Shown: positions 46,003-54,875 of the stretch, in pieces
Layout: each line of letters starts with the position of its first letter
Numbering within the stretch: position 1 is the stretch's first letter
Source of the DNA: Flavobacteriaceae bacterium UBA1903
Lineage (GTDB): Bacteria; Bacteroidota; Bacteroidia; Flavobacteriales; Flavobacteriaceae
Length of the DNA: 64,000 nt
Assembly: GCA_002337605.1 (NCBI GenBank)
Contig: DDGL01000008.1
Coordinates: 62,001-126,000, forward strand
Direction: 5' to 3'
Program-made: the position numbers and the translations under genes
Notes under the pieces: generated by a model
Database searches by the model: none
What the model was told of the DNA's origin: nothing
Seen by the model: the letters and a program-made list of their open reading frames with translations, nothing else

Positions 46003-46114
46003 TATTTTCATCCCTTTTCTTCAGCTATAAAATTTCAGTCGGGCGCATTGATAACACCTATGAGCCTATAAGATTATTTAAATCTTCAGCTATGGTAAAA
46101 CGCTGTATTTAGCG

Positions 46115-46122
46115 TATATTTG
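46115..46122 (+). promoter_or_regulatory. -7 box of the suf operon
   Basis: TATATTTG matches TAnnTTTG 28 bases before the first suf ATG. I do not see a clear TTTG at the -33 position. Confidence 0.5.
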
Positions 46123-46131
46123 CACTCTAAT

Positions 46132-46146
46132 TTAGAATAATTCTAA
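46132..46146. promoter_or_regulatory. 7-1-7 palindromic operator upstream of suf
   Basis: TTAGAAT-A-ATTCTAA is a perfect 15-base palindrome placed between the -7 box and the ATG at 46150, where a bound repressor would block transcription. The 7-1-7 geometry is that of Fur-type iron boxes, so iron control of Fe-S assembly is a reasonable inference. Confidence 0.55.
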
Positions 46147-46149
46147 GGC

Positions 46150-46479
46150 ATGATAAAAGTTAGCGATACCGCAAAAACCAAGCTGGAGCAATTAATGAGC
46201 GAAGAAGGCTTTAACGCAACCAACGACTATGTGCGCGTAGGCGTTAAAAGTGGTGGTTGCTCCGGACTTTCCTATGAACTTAATTTTGACAAAAGCCTGG
46301 GAGAGAACGACAAGCTTTTTGAAGACAATCTTGTAAAAATAGCCGTCGATAAAAAGAGCTTTTTATACCTGGTGGGCACAACGCTGGAATACAGCGGAGG
46401 ACTTAACGGAAAAGGATTTGTTTTTAACAACCCAAATGCCAATAGAACTTGTGGCTGTGGAGAATCATTCTCCTTGTAG
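46150..46479 (+). CDS. sufA: A-type Fe-S carrier (HesB/IscA/SufA family)
   Basis: The 109-residue protein has the three ligand cysteines of A-type carriers: Cys37 in SGGCSGLSY and Cys101 and Cys103 in TCGCGESF. It accepts Fe-S clusters from the SufBCD scaffold and hands them to apoproteins in the cytoplasm. As first gene of the operon it lies right behind the palindrome. Confidence 0.92.
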   Translation: MIKVSDTAKTKLEQLMSEEGFNATNDYVRVGVKSGGCSGLSYELNFDKSLGENDKLFEDNLVKIAVDKKSFLYLVGTTLEYSGGLNGKGFVFNNPNANRTCGCGESFSL

Positions 46480-46522
46480 AATTTAAAGTAAAAGTTCTAA
46501 TTTCAGAATTCAAAAGGAACCT

Positions 46523-47971
46523 ATGAGTAAGTATACTGAAGACGATTTAAAGAAAGAACTCGAAACGAAAGAGTACGAATACGGATTTTATACCGATATA
46601 GAATCTGACACGTTCCCTGTAGGTTTGAACGAGGATATTGTACGCGCCATTTCTCACAAGAAAGAAGAGCCGGCGTGGATGACAGAGTGGCGACTGGAAG
46701 CTTTCCGTTATTGGCAGGAAATGACCGAGCCAGACTGGGCCAATGTCCATTATGAAAAACCTAATTTTCAGGACATTTCCTATTACTCGGCACCTAATAA
46801 AAAACCGAAGTACGAAAGTCTGGACGAAGTAGATCCAGAATTACTGGAAACTTTTTCTAAACTTGGTATTTCTCTGGATGAGCAAAAGAAATTGGCAGGG
46901 GTTGCAGTAGATATCGTGATGGACTCTGTTTCGGTAGCTACCACATTTAAAGATACCCTTGCGGAAAAAGGAATTATTTTCTGCTCTATTTCTGAAGCCA
47001 TTAAAGAACACCCAGAACTTGTAAAAAAATACATTGGTAGTGTTGTACCACAACGGGATAACTTTTATGCAGCTTTAAATAGCGCTGTGTTTAGTGATGG
47101 TTCCTTCTGTTACATTCCAAAAGGCGTACGTTGCCCTATGGAGCTTTCTACCTATTTTAGAATAAACCAGGCAGGAACAGGGCAATTTGAAAGAACACTC
47201 GTTATTGCAGACGAAGGCAGTTACGTAAGCTACCTGGAAGGGTGTACAGCACCTAGTCGTGACGAAAACCAATTACACGCTGCAGTGGTGGAATTGATAG
47301 CTTTGGACGATGCTGAAATAAAATACTCTACCGTTCAAAACTGGTTTCCTGGAAATAAAGAAGGAAAAGGAGGCGTTTTTAACTTTGTGACTAAAAGAGG
47401 AATTTGCGAAAAAAATGCAAAGATCTCTTGGACACAGGTTGAAACCGGAAGTGCAGTAACCTGGAAATATCCAAGCTGCATTCTTAAAGGCGATAATAGT
47501 ATTGGTGAGTTTTACTCGATTGCTGTGACCAATAACTTTCAGCAGGCAGATACAGGCACAAAAATGGTGCACCTGGGTAAAAACACACGAAGCACCATTA
47601 TTAGTAAGGGAATTTCAGCGGGAAAATCACAGAACAGCTACCGTGGTCTAGTGCAGATTAACTCACGTGCCGAAAATGCCAGAAACTTTTCACAGTGTGA
47701 TTCGCTTTTAATGGGGAACGAATGTGGCGCACACACCTTCCCATATATTGAAGCTAAAAACAAAAGCGCTAAAGTTGAACACGAAGCAACTACCAGTAAA
47801 ATTGGTGAAGACCAGATCTTTTACTGTAACCAGCGTGGAATAGACACCGAAAAAGCTATTGCACTTATTGTGAATGGCTTTAGCAAAGAAGTACTCAATA
47901 AACTCCCTATGGAGTTTGCTGTAGAAGCACAAAAATTATTGGAGATTTCCCTGGAAGGCTCTGTAGGATAA
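46523..47971 (+). CDS. sufB: Fe-S cluster scaffold SufB
   Basis: This 482-residue protein is normal for SufB, the core scaffold of the SufBCD complex. It shows the family segments CSISEAIKEHPELVKKY, GSFCYIPKGVRCPMEL, YLEGCTAPSRDENQLHAAVVELIA and the closing GFSKEVLNKLPMEFAVE. An AAAAGGAAC stretch just before the ATG is an unusually clear Shine-Dalgarno-like site for this phylum. It is 43 bases downstream of the sufA stop. Confidence 0.96.
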   Translation: MSKYTEDDLKKELETKEYEYGFYTDIESDTFPVGLNEDIVRAISHKKEEPAWMTEWRLEAFRYWQEMTEPDWANVHYEKPNFQDISYYSAPNKKPKYESLDEVDPELLETFSKLGISLDEQKKLAGVAVDIVMDSVSVATTFKDTLAEKGIIFCSISEAIKEHPELVKKYIGSVVPQRDNFYAALNSAVFSDGSFCYIPKGVRCPMELSTYFRINQAGTGQFERTLVIADEGSYVSYLEGCTAPSRDENQLHAAVVELIALDDAEIKYSTVQNWFPGNKEGKGGVFNFVTKRGICEKNAKISWTQVETGSAVTWKYPSCILKGDNSIGEFYSIAVTNNFQQADTGTKMVHLGKNTRSTIISKGISAGKSQNSYRGLVQINSRAENARNFSQCDSLLMGNECGAHTFPYIEAKNKSAKVEHEATTSKIGEDQIFYCNQRGIDTEKAIALIVNGFSKEVLNKLPMEFAVEAQKLLEISLEGSVG

Positions 47972-48005
47972 AACAACAATCAATAACCTTAAATTTTGTA
48001 GTATA

Positions 48006-48392
48006 ATGAAAAACATATTCTTGCTTTTAGCAGTTACGCTGAGTGTAATTGCGTGTACTGATAGTCCTGGAGACAGAAAAAGTGACGACCCTCAATACGA
48101 CGGAGAATTTATATATGTTGATGGTGGTGCAGTGCTTAAAGGAGATACTTTTATTTATGGAGTCACTCTGGACGAAATGTCTGAATATCTTAAAGAGAAA
48201 GTAGCTCCTATCAAGAAAGATAATTTTGATATGGTTCCTGTAACCGTAAAAGGAACACTTAGTAAAAAAGCTGAAGAAGCCGAAGGTTGGGACGAAATTC
48301 TTACCATTACTGAAATTGTAAGTATAAGCGACACTCCTTCTGAAGCAGACATTAAAATACAAGACAACAAGGAGGCAGAGACAACCAACTAA
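48006..48392 (+). CDS. small lipoprotein embedded between sufB and sufC
   Basis: The 128-residue product has a lipobox (SVIAC, Cys17), then a beta-rich domain (EFIYVDGGAVLKGDTFIYGV) that ends in ILTITEIVSIS and an acidic tail. I know no function. It is in line with the suf operon, 34 bases after sufB and 60 before sufC. A periplasm-facing protein is odd inside a cytoplasmic assembly operon. Confidence 0.72.
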   Translation: MKNIFLLLAVTLSVIACTDSPGDRKSDDPQYDGEFIYVDGGAVLKGDTFIYGVTLDEMSEYLKEKVAPIKKDNFDMVPVTVKGTLSKKAEEAEGWDEILTITEIVSISDTPSEADIKIQDNKEAETTN

Positions 48393-48452
48393 GAATACTG
48401 AAAGTCAAAAAGTAATACAACAGATTTTCATTAACGATAGAGAATAAAGACT

Positions 48453-49205
48453 ATGTTACAAATAAAAAACCTGTACGCAGGAATTGAAGAAAAAGAAATA
48501 CTAAAAGGAATAGATCTGGAAGTAAACCCAGGCGAAGTACACGCTATTATGGGGCCTAACGGCTCAGGTAAAAGCACACTGGCTTCTGTAATTGCCGGGA
48601 AGGAAGAGTTTGAATTTTTAAAAGGTAACATCATCTTTGAAGGCGAAGACATTTCTGAATTAGACCCGGAAGAGCGCGCACACAAAGGACTGTTTCTCTC
48701 TTTTCAATACCCAGTTGAAATCCCTGGCGTATCGGTTACCAACTTTATTAAAACGGCTATCAACGAGAATCGTAAAGCCAAAGGTGAAAAAGATATGCCT
48801 GCTGGCGAAATGCTGAAGAAGATAAAAGAGAAGGCCGAATTACTGGAAATTGACCGTAAGTTTTTATCACGTTCTCTAAACGAAGGTTTTTCGGGAGGTG
48901 AGAAAAAGCGGAACGAGATTTTTCAACTGGCTATGCTGGAACCTAAATTAGCCATTCTTGACGAAACCGATTCTGGACTGGACATTGACGCTTTAAAAGT
49001 TGTTGCCAATGGTGTAAATAAATTAAAAAGCAAAGACAATGCTGTCATTGTAATTACACATTACCAACGTTTGTTAGATTACATCATCCCGGATTTTGTT
49101 CATGTATTAATGGACGGTAAGATTGTAAAGTCTGGCACTAAAGAACTGGCAAAAGAGCTGGAAGCAAAGGGCTACGACTGGATTAAAGAAGAACTAGTAA
49201 AATAA
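48453..49205 (+). CDS. sufC: Suf complex ATPase SufC
   Basis: The 250-residue ABC-type ATPase has Walker A GPNGSGKS, the family signature FSGGEKKR in place of classic LSGGQ, Walker B LAILDETDSGLD and switch His in VITHYQ. It powers cluster assembly on SufB-SufD and is not a transporter. Confidence 0.96.
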   Translation: MLQIKNLYAGIEEKEILKGIDLEVNPGEVHAIMGPNGSGKSTLASVIAGKEEFEFLKGNIIFEGEDISELDPEERAHKGLFLSFQYPVEIPGVSVTNFIKTAINENRKAKGEKDMPAGEMLKKIKEKAELLEIDRKFLSRSLNEGFSGGEKKRNEIFQLAMLEPKLAILDETDSGLDIDALKVVANGVNKLKSKDNAVIVITHYQRLLDYIIPDFVHVLMDGKIVKSGTKELAKELEAKGYDWIKEELVK

Positions 49206-49261
49206 ATTCAACGTGTATAGTGCAAAGTTCTAAATTGAATTTTGCCTCCTTAACGTTGAAT
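49206..49261. repeat. inverted repeat in the sufC-sufD gap
   Basis: Nine-base arms ATTCAACGT (49206-49214) and ACGTTGAAT (49253-49261) stand 38 bases apart and fill nearly the whole gap. This is probably a small dispersed palindromic element; an mRNA-stabilising hairpin is possible. Confidence 0.45.
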
Positions 49262-49275
49262 CTTGAATTAAAACC

Positions 49276-50589
49276 ATGAGTTTAAAAGATAAATTAGTAT
49301 CATCATACATCGCTTTTGAAGACCATTTAGAAGACGACTCTCCTATTCATGACCTTCGCAACGATGCGATAAAGGTTTTTGAGGAACAAGGGTTTCCTTC
49401 TAAAAAGGAAGAGGCCTGGAAATACACGTCGTTAAATGCATTGCTCAAACACGATTATAACATTTTTCCAAAGAACGAGCGTACGATCGAGTTAAAAGAA
49501 GTACGTAAATATTTCTTACACGATATAGACACGTATAAACTGGTGTTTGTAGATGGTGTGTACAACTCTTTTCTTTCAGACACTACCCACGATTCTATAG
49601 ATGTTTGTTTGTTGTCTTCGGCACTAAATAAAGCTAAGTACAAAGCTGTAATTGAAGCCTATTTCAACAAAACTGCTGTTAAAGACAGTTTAACTTCTTT
49701 AAATACTGCATTTGCGAAAGAAGGCGCCTACATCCACATTCCAAAGCATAAAGAAGTTGAAAAGCCTATTGAGATCATTAACTTTTCTACAGGAAATGAG
49801 GCGGCGATGTTGCTACAACCCAGAAATCTGGTTGTTGTTGGCGAGAATGCACACGTACAAATTATTGAGCGCCACCAAAGCCTTTCTAAAAATCAGGTGC
49901 TAACCAACAGCGTGACCGAGATTTTTGCTGAAAAGCGAGCCTATGTAGACTACTATAAAATTCAGAATGACGCACGTACAGCTTCGTTAATAGACAGCAC
50001 ATACGTATCACAAGAACAGGAGAGTCACTGCCGTGTACATACCTTTTCTTTTGGTGGAAAGCTTGTACGAAACAACCTCAACTTTTACCAAAAAGGAGAG
50101 CGTTGTGACAGCACTCTGAATGGTATTACCATTATTGAAGGCAAGCAACACGTAGATCACAACACGTTAGTTCACCATATTGCTCCTAACTGCGAAAGTC
50201 ACCAGGACTATAAAGGCATTTTTGCCGATAGCTCCACAGGTGTTTTCAACGGAAAAGTATATGTTGAAAAAGATGCTCAAAAGCTCGATGCTTTTCAGCA
50301 AAATAACAATATTTTGGTGGATGATAAAGCGAGTATCAACTCTAAACCTCAATTAGAAATTTTTGCAGACGATGTACGTTGTTCGCACGGATGTACAATT
50401 GGACAGCTTGATGAAGATGCTATGTTCTATCTGCAATCCAGAGGAATTGGTAAAAAAGAAGCACGTGCTTTATTAATGTACGCCTTTGCCAATAACGTTT
50501 TAGAAAGCGTAAAGATTCCAGAGTTAAAAGCCCGTATCAACAAACTTATCGCCAATAAAATTGGAGTGAGTTTAGGGTTTGAGTTATAG
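49276..50589 (+). CDS. sufD: Fe-S cluster assembly protein SufD
   Basis: The 437-residue SufB paralogue has the helical N-terminus with EEAWKYTSL and a beta-helix core. Near the end it has the conserved LEIFADDVRCSHGCTIGQLDEDAMFYL block and its Cys/His. It pairs with SufB and SufC in the scaffold complex. Confidence 0.95.
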   Translation: MSLKDKLVSSYIAFEDHLEDDSPIHDLRNDAIKVFEEQGFPSKKEEAWKYTSLNALLKHDYNIFPKNERTIELKEVRKYFLHDIDTYKLVFVDGVYNSFLSDTTHDSIDVCLLSSALNKAKYKAVIEAYFNKTAVKDSLTSLNTAFAKEGAYIHIPKHKEVEKPIEIINFSTGNEAAMLLQPRNLVVVGENAHVQIIERHQSLSKNQVLTNSVTEIFAEKRAYVDYYKIQNDARTASLIDSTYVSQEQESHCRVHTFSFGGKLVRNNLNFYQKGERCDSTLNGITIIEGKQHVDHNTLVHHIAPNCESHQDYKGIFADSSTGVFNGKVYVEKDAQKLDAFQQNNNILVDDKASINSKPQLEIFADDVRCSHGCTIGQLDEDAMFYLQSRGIGKKEARALLMYAFANNVLESVKIPELKARINKLIANKIGVSLGFEL

Positions 50590-50612
50590 GAATTTTCAAC
50601 GCACAATAAGAA

Positions 50613-50707
50613 CACCTGCCTGAACGCAGTCGAAAACATTTATACGTCGGGATTTTAATCGATTTCGACTGAAATTTATCCTGAGCCTGTCAAAAGGCTC
50701 TATCTGA
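50613..50707. repeat. dispersed intergenic repeat between sufD and sufS
   Basis: The gap contains CAGTCGAA (50627-50634) and its complement TTCGACTG (50664-50671), a GAGCCT/AGGCTC hairpin (50683-50700) and TACGTCGGGA (50643-50652), which recurs at 56353-56362. This composition is typical of small intergenic elements scattered through flavobacterial genomes. Confidence 0.5.
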
Positions 50708-50724
50708 CATTTTCAACTAGTTTT

Positions 50725-51939
50725 ATGTTTAATACCACCTCCATTCGAGCAGATTTTCCCATACTTCAGCGTAAAGTAAATGGCAAGCCTTTGGTGTATT
50801 TAGACAATGCTGCTACATCACAAAAACCTCAGGTAGTGATCGATGCTATTGTGGAGTATTATTCTAATTACAACGCCAACATACATCGGGGCGTACACGC
50901 TTTGTCGCAAGAAGCAACCGATAAGTACGAGGAAGCCCGTCAAAAAATACAGCAGCATTTTAATATTACTAAAGCACACGAGGTAATTTTTACATCAGGT
51001 ACCACCCACGCTATTAACATGGTGGCAAACGGATTTGCATCACTCTTACGAAAAGGAGATGAAGTTATCGTTTCAGCATTAGAACACCACAGTAATATTG
51101 TGCCGTGGCAAATGCTATGTGAAAAAACGGGGGCTAAATTACTGGTAATCCCAATGACTCAGGAAGGTACACTGGATATGAAAGCGTATGCCGAAATGCT
51201 ATCGGACAAAACGAAATTAGTTTTTGTAAATCATATTTCAAATGCACTGGGAACAATCAACCCTATTGAGACTATTATTTCTAAAGCACATCAAGTAGAC
51301 GCAGCTGTATTAATAGACGGAGCGCAGGCTTGTTCACATATAAAACCAGATTTACAGGCATTAAACGTAGATTTTTACGTGACTTCAGCGCATAAAATGT
51401 GTGGCCCTACAGGTGTTGGAATGTTGTATGGTAAAGAGGAATGGCTCAAAAAGCTTCCACCCTATCAAGGTGGTGGTGAGATGATTGCTGAAGTAACCTT
51501 CGAGAAAACTACCTACGCAGACCTTCCCCATAAATTTGAAGCAGGAACGCCCAACATTTGTGGCGGAATTGCTTTTGGAGTGGCTATAGACTATCTTAAC
51601 CACATAGGTTTTAAAGCTATTGAAGCACATGAGCACGAGTTGTTAACGTATGCTACCAAAGAACTTTTGAAAATACCGGGAACTAGAATTTATGGAACTG
51701 GTAAAGAAAAAACATCGGTTATTTCGTTCAATTTAGAAAATATCCACTCATACGATGTAGGTACTATTTTAGACAAATTAGGTATTGCTGTGCGGACAGG
51801 GCATCACTGTGCACAACCTATTATGAACTACTTTAACATCCCGGGCACCGTTCGCGCCTCTTTTGCATTTTACAATACTAAAGAAGAAGTAGATGTTTTA
51901 ATTTCAGGGATAAAGAAAGCCAAACAAATGCTTAGTTAA
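50725..51939 (+). CDS. sufS: cysteine desulfurase SufS
   Basis: The 404-residue PLP enzyme takes sulfur from cysteine. Lys224 in TSAHKMCGPTG binds PLP, and Cys362 in RTGHHCAQP carries the persulfide. The N-terminal YLDNAATSQKP is standard. It hands sulfur to SufE, encoded 500 bases further on. Confidence 0.96.
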   Translation: MFNTTSIRADFPILQRKVNGKPLVYLDNAATSQKPQVVIDAIVEYYSNYNANIHRGVHALSQEATDKYEEARQKIQQHFNITKAHEVIFTSGTTHAINMVANGFASLLRKGDEVIVSALEHHSNIVPWQMLCEKTGAKLLVIPMTQEGTLDMKAYAEMLSDKTKLVFVNHISNALGTINPIETIISKAHQVDAAVLIDGAQACSHIKPDLQALNVDFYVTSAHKMCGPTGVGMLYGKEEWLKKLPPYQGGGEMIAEVTFEKTTYADLPHKFEAGTPNICGGIAFGVAIDYLNHIGFKAIEAHEHELLTYATKELLKIPGTRIYGTGKEKTSVISFNLENIHSYDVGTILDKLGIAVRTGHHCAQPIMNYFNIPGTVRASFAFYNTKEEVDVLISGIKKAKQMLS

Positions 51940-51962
51940 CATTCCTTTAAAGGCTTCTGGTA

Positions 51963-51981
51963 TAGATTTGTAGTATCTTGC
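51963..51981 (+). promoter_or_regulatory. candidate internal promoter before the META-domain gene
   Basis: TAGATTTG (51963-51970) matches the -7 consensus. TAGTATCTTGC (51971-51981) is identical to the box upstream of the kinase gene at 21051. The following ATG is at 52007. Internal transcription of the distal suf genes is possible. Confidence 0.35.
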
Positions 51982-52006
51982 ACCTAACAAACAAAAACTA
52001 AAAATC

Positions 52007-52438
52007 ATGAGAATTATAGTAAGCTTAGTACTGGCAACCTTATTGTTTACAAGTTGTGAGGAAACAAAAAGAGTAATAGACACTGCCGGGAGAGTGCAAC
52101 TTTCAGGCACCTATAACATTACTAGGGCAGGGACTCAAAATGTGACTGGAAACAGTACCAATATTACTTTTGCAGCCTTGGACAAATCGGTTAGAGGTAC
52201 TGCGGGCTGTAATGAGTTTTTCGGAAATTACACCCTGGACTTGTACGCCCTTAACTTTGGCCAAATAGCAGCTACAGAGCAATATTGTGATGAAGATGTA
52301 ATGCAAGGAGAAAGAGCTATTTTAAATGCGCTGAGAGACACAGGGTCATACACTCTCGAAAACGATATACTTACCTTGCTTTCTAAAAACGATCGAAGCG
52401 TACTTCTAAAAGCAAGTAAAGTAAAAAACGAAAATTAG
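52007..52438 (+). CDS. META-domain (HslJ-like) lipoprotein embedded in suf operon
   Basis: The 143-residue product has a lipobox (LLFTSC, Cys17). A META/HslJ-type domain follows with LSGTYNITRAG, GTAGCNEFFGNY (the family's Gly-Cys-Asn turn) and ERAILNALRDTGSYTLENDILTL in split form. It is anchored in the envelope. Its stop is one base before the TTG start of sufE, so the two are translationally linked. Confidence 0.82.
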   Translation: MRIIVSLVLATLLFTSCEETKRVIDTAGRVQLSGTYNITRAGTQNVTGNSTNITFAALDKSVRGTAGCNEFFGNYTLDLYALNFGQIAATEQYCDEDVMQGERAILNALRDTGSYTLENDILTLLSKNDRSVLLKASKVKNEN

Positions 52439-52439
52439 A

Positions 52440-52868
52440 TTGAAGGATATACAAAACATACAACAAGATTTAATTGAAGAGTTCAGCCTTTTTGACGACT
52501 GGATGGAGCGATACGAGCATATGATCTCGCTAGGAAAATCCCTCCCTTTAATAGACCCGTCACTTAAGACTGAAGATAAGCTCATTAAAGGCTGTCAAAG
52601 CAAAGTGTGGCTGCATAGTGAAATGGAGGACGGAAAGGTCTTGTTTACGGCAGACAGTGACGCTATTATCACCAAAGGAATTGTGGCCATTTTAGTTCGG
52701 GTTTTTTCTAACCAATCGCCCGAAGCTATTGTAAAAGCAGACACCGATTTTATAGATGAAATCGGTTTAAAGGAGCATTTGTCTCCTACCCGTGCCAACG
52801 GACTTGTCTCTATGCTGAAACAGATGAAACTATACGCCGTGGCCTATCAAGCACAACTAAACCAATAA
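52440..52868 (+). CDS. sufE: sulfur acceptor SufE
   Basis: The 142-residue protein takes sulfur from SufS at Cys52 in IKGCQSKVW and stimulates the desulfurase. The start is TTG, placed one base after the upstream stop, which suggests coupling to the lipoprotein gene. The N-terminal IQQDLIEEFSLFDDWMERY is the normal family opening. Confidence 0.94.
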   Translation: MKDIQNIQQDLIEEFSLFDDWMERYEHMISLGKSLPLIDPSLKTEDKLIKGCQSKVWLHSEMEDGKVLFTADSDAIITKGIVAILVRVFSNQSPEAIVKADTDFIDEIGLKEHLSPTRANGLVSMLKQMKLYAVAYQAQLNQ

Positions 52869-52871
52869 AAA

Positions 52872-53198
52872 ATGAGTACTACTGAAATAGACACTACCGA
52901 ATTAGGAGAGAAAATCGTAAAAGTGATTAAAACCATATACGACCCTGAAATCCCTGTAGATATATACGAGCTCGGGCTTATTTACGATGTTTTTGTAAAT
53001 GAAGACTACGAGGTGAAGATCTTAATGACGCTCACCACTCCCAACTGCCCCGTAGCAGAAACACTCCCTGTAGAAGTTGAAGACAAGGTGAAGAGCTTAA
53101 AACTAGTAAAAGATGCTGAGGTAGAAATAACTTTTGACCCCCCATGGACTCAGGAGTTAATGTCTGAGGAAGCAAAGCTAGAACTGGGGATGTTATAA
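52872..53198 (+). CDS. sufT: SufT/MIP18-type (DUF59) Fe-S assembly protein
   Basis: The 108-residue protein has the DUF59 signatures YDPEIPVDIYELGLIYDV and TTPNCPVAETLP with the conserved Cys, ending in DPPWTQELMSEEA. Such proteins help mature Fe-S proteins. It starts 3 bases after the sufE stop. Confidence 0.93.
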   Translation: MSTTEIDTTELGEKIVKVIKTIYDPEIPVDIYELGLIYDVFVNEDYEVKILMTLTTPNCPVAETLPVEVEDKVKSLKLVKDAEVEITFDPPWTQELMSEEAKLELGML

Positions 53199-53218
53199 GG
53201 TCCAATAGAACAAGAAAA

Positions 53219-53250
53219 AAACGTCCATGGTGTCCTTGGTGGCTCACTTT
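53219..53250. repeat. dispersed intergenic sequence between sufT and DUF2480 gene
   Basis: The segment CGTCCATGGTGTCCTTGG and its GGCTCAC tail resemble the GTCC-TTGG-type intergenic fragments common in flavobacterial genomes. The rest of the 137-base gap is AT-rich with nothing else recognised. Confidence 0.35.
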
Positions 53251-53335
53251 TAATTTTTTTGTAGCTTTTTCAGCACAAAATAAATAAATTTGAGACAGGC
53301 GCTTAAAAAATTGCCCGAAGAAGTAACGTTGAAGT

Positions 53336-53848
53336 ATGGAAAATGAAATTATAAACAGAGTTGCCAATAGTAAGTTGGTCACTTTTAATCTGGAAGAACA
53401 CTATCCAGAAGGAAAACGTGTGCTTCTTGATATTTCGCAATGGTTACTGGAAGGGATTGTTCTGAAAGAAAGTGATTTCAGAACTTCGGTGAAAGAACAC
53501 AACTGGTCTCAGTACCAGGACGCCTACGTAGCTTTACATTGCAGTACAGATGCCATTATTCCAGGCTGGGCGTATTTATTGCTCTCGCTTCAGTTGGCGC
53601 CGTATACTAAAAAAACAGTTGTGGGTTCACTAGACACGCTGGAGAGCATTCTTTTTACTGAAATTATACCTCAATTAGATCTTTCAGCATTACAAGACAA
53701 GCCTGTTATTATTAAGGGGTGCGCTCACAAACCTATTCCACAGAACGCTTATGTACTTTTAGCTGATAAATTACAACCCATTGCCAAAAGTATCATGTAT
53801 GGAGAAGCCTGCTCTTCGGTGCCACTCTTTAAAAAAAGCCGTAAGTAG
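53336..53848 (+). CDS. DUF2480 family protein
   Basis: The 170-residue protein matches the Bacteroidota DUF2480 family: MENEIINRVANS, LLDISQWLLEGIVLKE, IIPGWAYLLLS, KGCAHKPIP with conserved Cys and His, and a closing GEACSSVPLFKK. It is cytoplasmic. The family habitually follows the suf genes, which suggests but does not prove a part in Fe-S or sulfur metabolism. Confidence 0.88.
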   Translation: MENEIINRVANSKLVTFNLEEHYPEGKRVLLDISQWLLEGIVLKESDFRTSVKEHNWSQYQDAYVALHCSTDAIIPGWAYLLLSLQLAPYTKKTVVGSLDTLESILFTEIIPQLDLSALQDKPVIIKGCAHKPIPQNAYVLLADKLQPIAKSIMYGEACSSVPLFKKSRK

Positions 53849-53901
53849 TCGGTTTTCTATAGCACTAAATCGAAAAACCACACCATTTTATCCTTTTCAC
53901 T

Positions 53902-53932
53902 TTTCATAACCTAAAAAGTTGGTTTACATTTG
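53902..53932 (+). promoter_or_regulatory. promoter of the DUF3078 gene
   Basis: TACATTTG at 53925-53932 is an exact -7 match. TTTC at 53902-53905 sits 19 bases upstream as an imperfect -33 box. The ATG follows at 53953. Confidence 0.5.
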
Positions 53933-53952
53933 TACGATCAAACCTTAACATT

Positions 53953-54873
53953 ATGAAAAAAATACTTTTTATTTCAGCACTTTTTGCGCTACCTTTTTTA
54001 GCAGTGGCACAAGATGAGGAGCCTGAACCACCAAAGGACGGCTGGACAAAATCCGGGAATGCCACATTACTTTTTAACCAAGCTGCTTTCAACGCAGAAT
54101 GGACCGGTGGTGGAACTTCCAATTATGCCGCCAATGGTGCACTAACGTACGATGCAAACTACCGTAAAGGAAAATTAACGTGGGATAACCGCCTTATGGC
54201 AGAGTATGGTATCACCAAAACCCGGGACCAGGAATTTACGCGTAAGACAAACGATCGTTTCGAACTAAATTCAATTGTAGGTCGCCAGATCAAAGAAACC
54301 AAATGGTACTATTCCTGGTTTGCAAATTTTAGAACACAATTAAGTAACGGATATGAATTCATAGAAGATGAAACTACTGGTGAAGAAACTCGTGTAGTAA
54401 CTACTAAATTCCTATCCCCTGCGTATTTTCAAACAGGCCCTGGGCTTTTATGGAAAGAAAGCGATAACCTGAAAGTAAATATTTCACCTGCTACCTTACG
54501 TTTAATTATTGTGGATGATCAATTTACAACTGTCCCAAATAACCAAGCAGCGATTGACGCCTATAATGAAGCAGGACCTTATTTTGGTGTAGACGCAAAC
54601 GAAACCATACGGTACGAGTTAGGTGCATCCATAAATGCCTACGCAAAGTTTGAAATTATGGACAATGTAACTGCTGAAAATGTACTACAACTATACTCAA
54701 ACTATCTTGAAGACCCACAAAATGTAGATGTAGATTATACCTTGAATTTATTGCTAAAAGTAAACGAGTGGATCACCGCCAACTTTACCTTCCAGGCTAT
54801 TTATGACGATAATGCTGTGAAAGGATTTCAGATTAGAGAAACCTTGGGTATTGGGGTAGGATATAAGTTCTAG
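53953..54873 (+). CDS. DUF3078 outer-membrane barrel-like protein
   Basis: The 306-residue protein has a signal peptide ending AVAQ (residue 20) and the DUF3078 opening DGWTKSGNATLLFNQAAFNA. Alternating hydrophobic strands run to a terminal aromatic GVGYKF. It should sit in the outer membrane. Ligand and role are unknown. It has its own promoter and probably its own terminator. Confidence 0.87.
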   Translation: MKKILFISALFALPFLAVAQDEEPEPPKDGWTKSGNATLLFNQAAFNAEWTGGGTSNYAANGALTYDANYRKGKLTWDNRLMAEYGITKTRDQEFTRKTNDRFELNSIVGRQIKETKWYYSWFANFRTQLSNGYEFIEDETTGEETRVVTTKFLSPAYFQTGPGLLWKESDNLKVNISPATLRLIIVDDQFTTVPNNQAAIDAYNEAGPYFGVDANETIRYELGASINAYAKFEIMDNVTAENVLQLYSNYLEDPQNVDVDYTLNLLLKVNEWITANFTFQAIYDDNAVKGFQIRETLGIGVGYKF

Positions 54874-54875
54874 CC

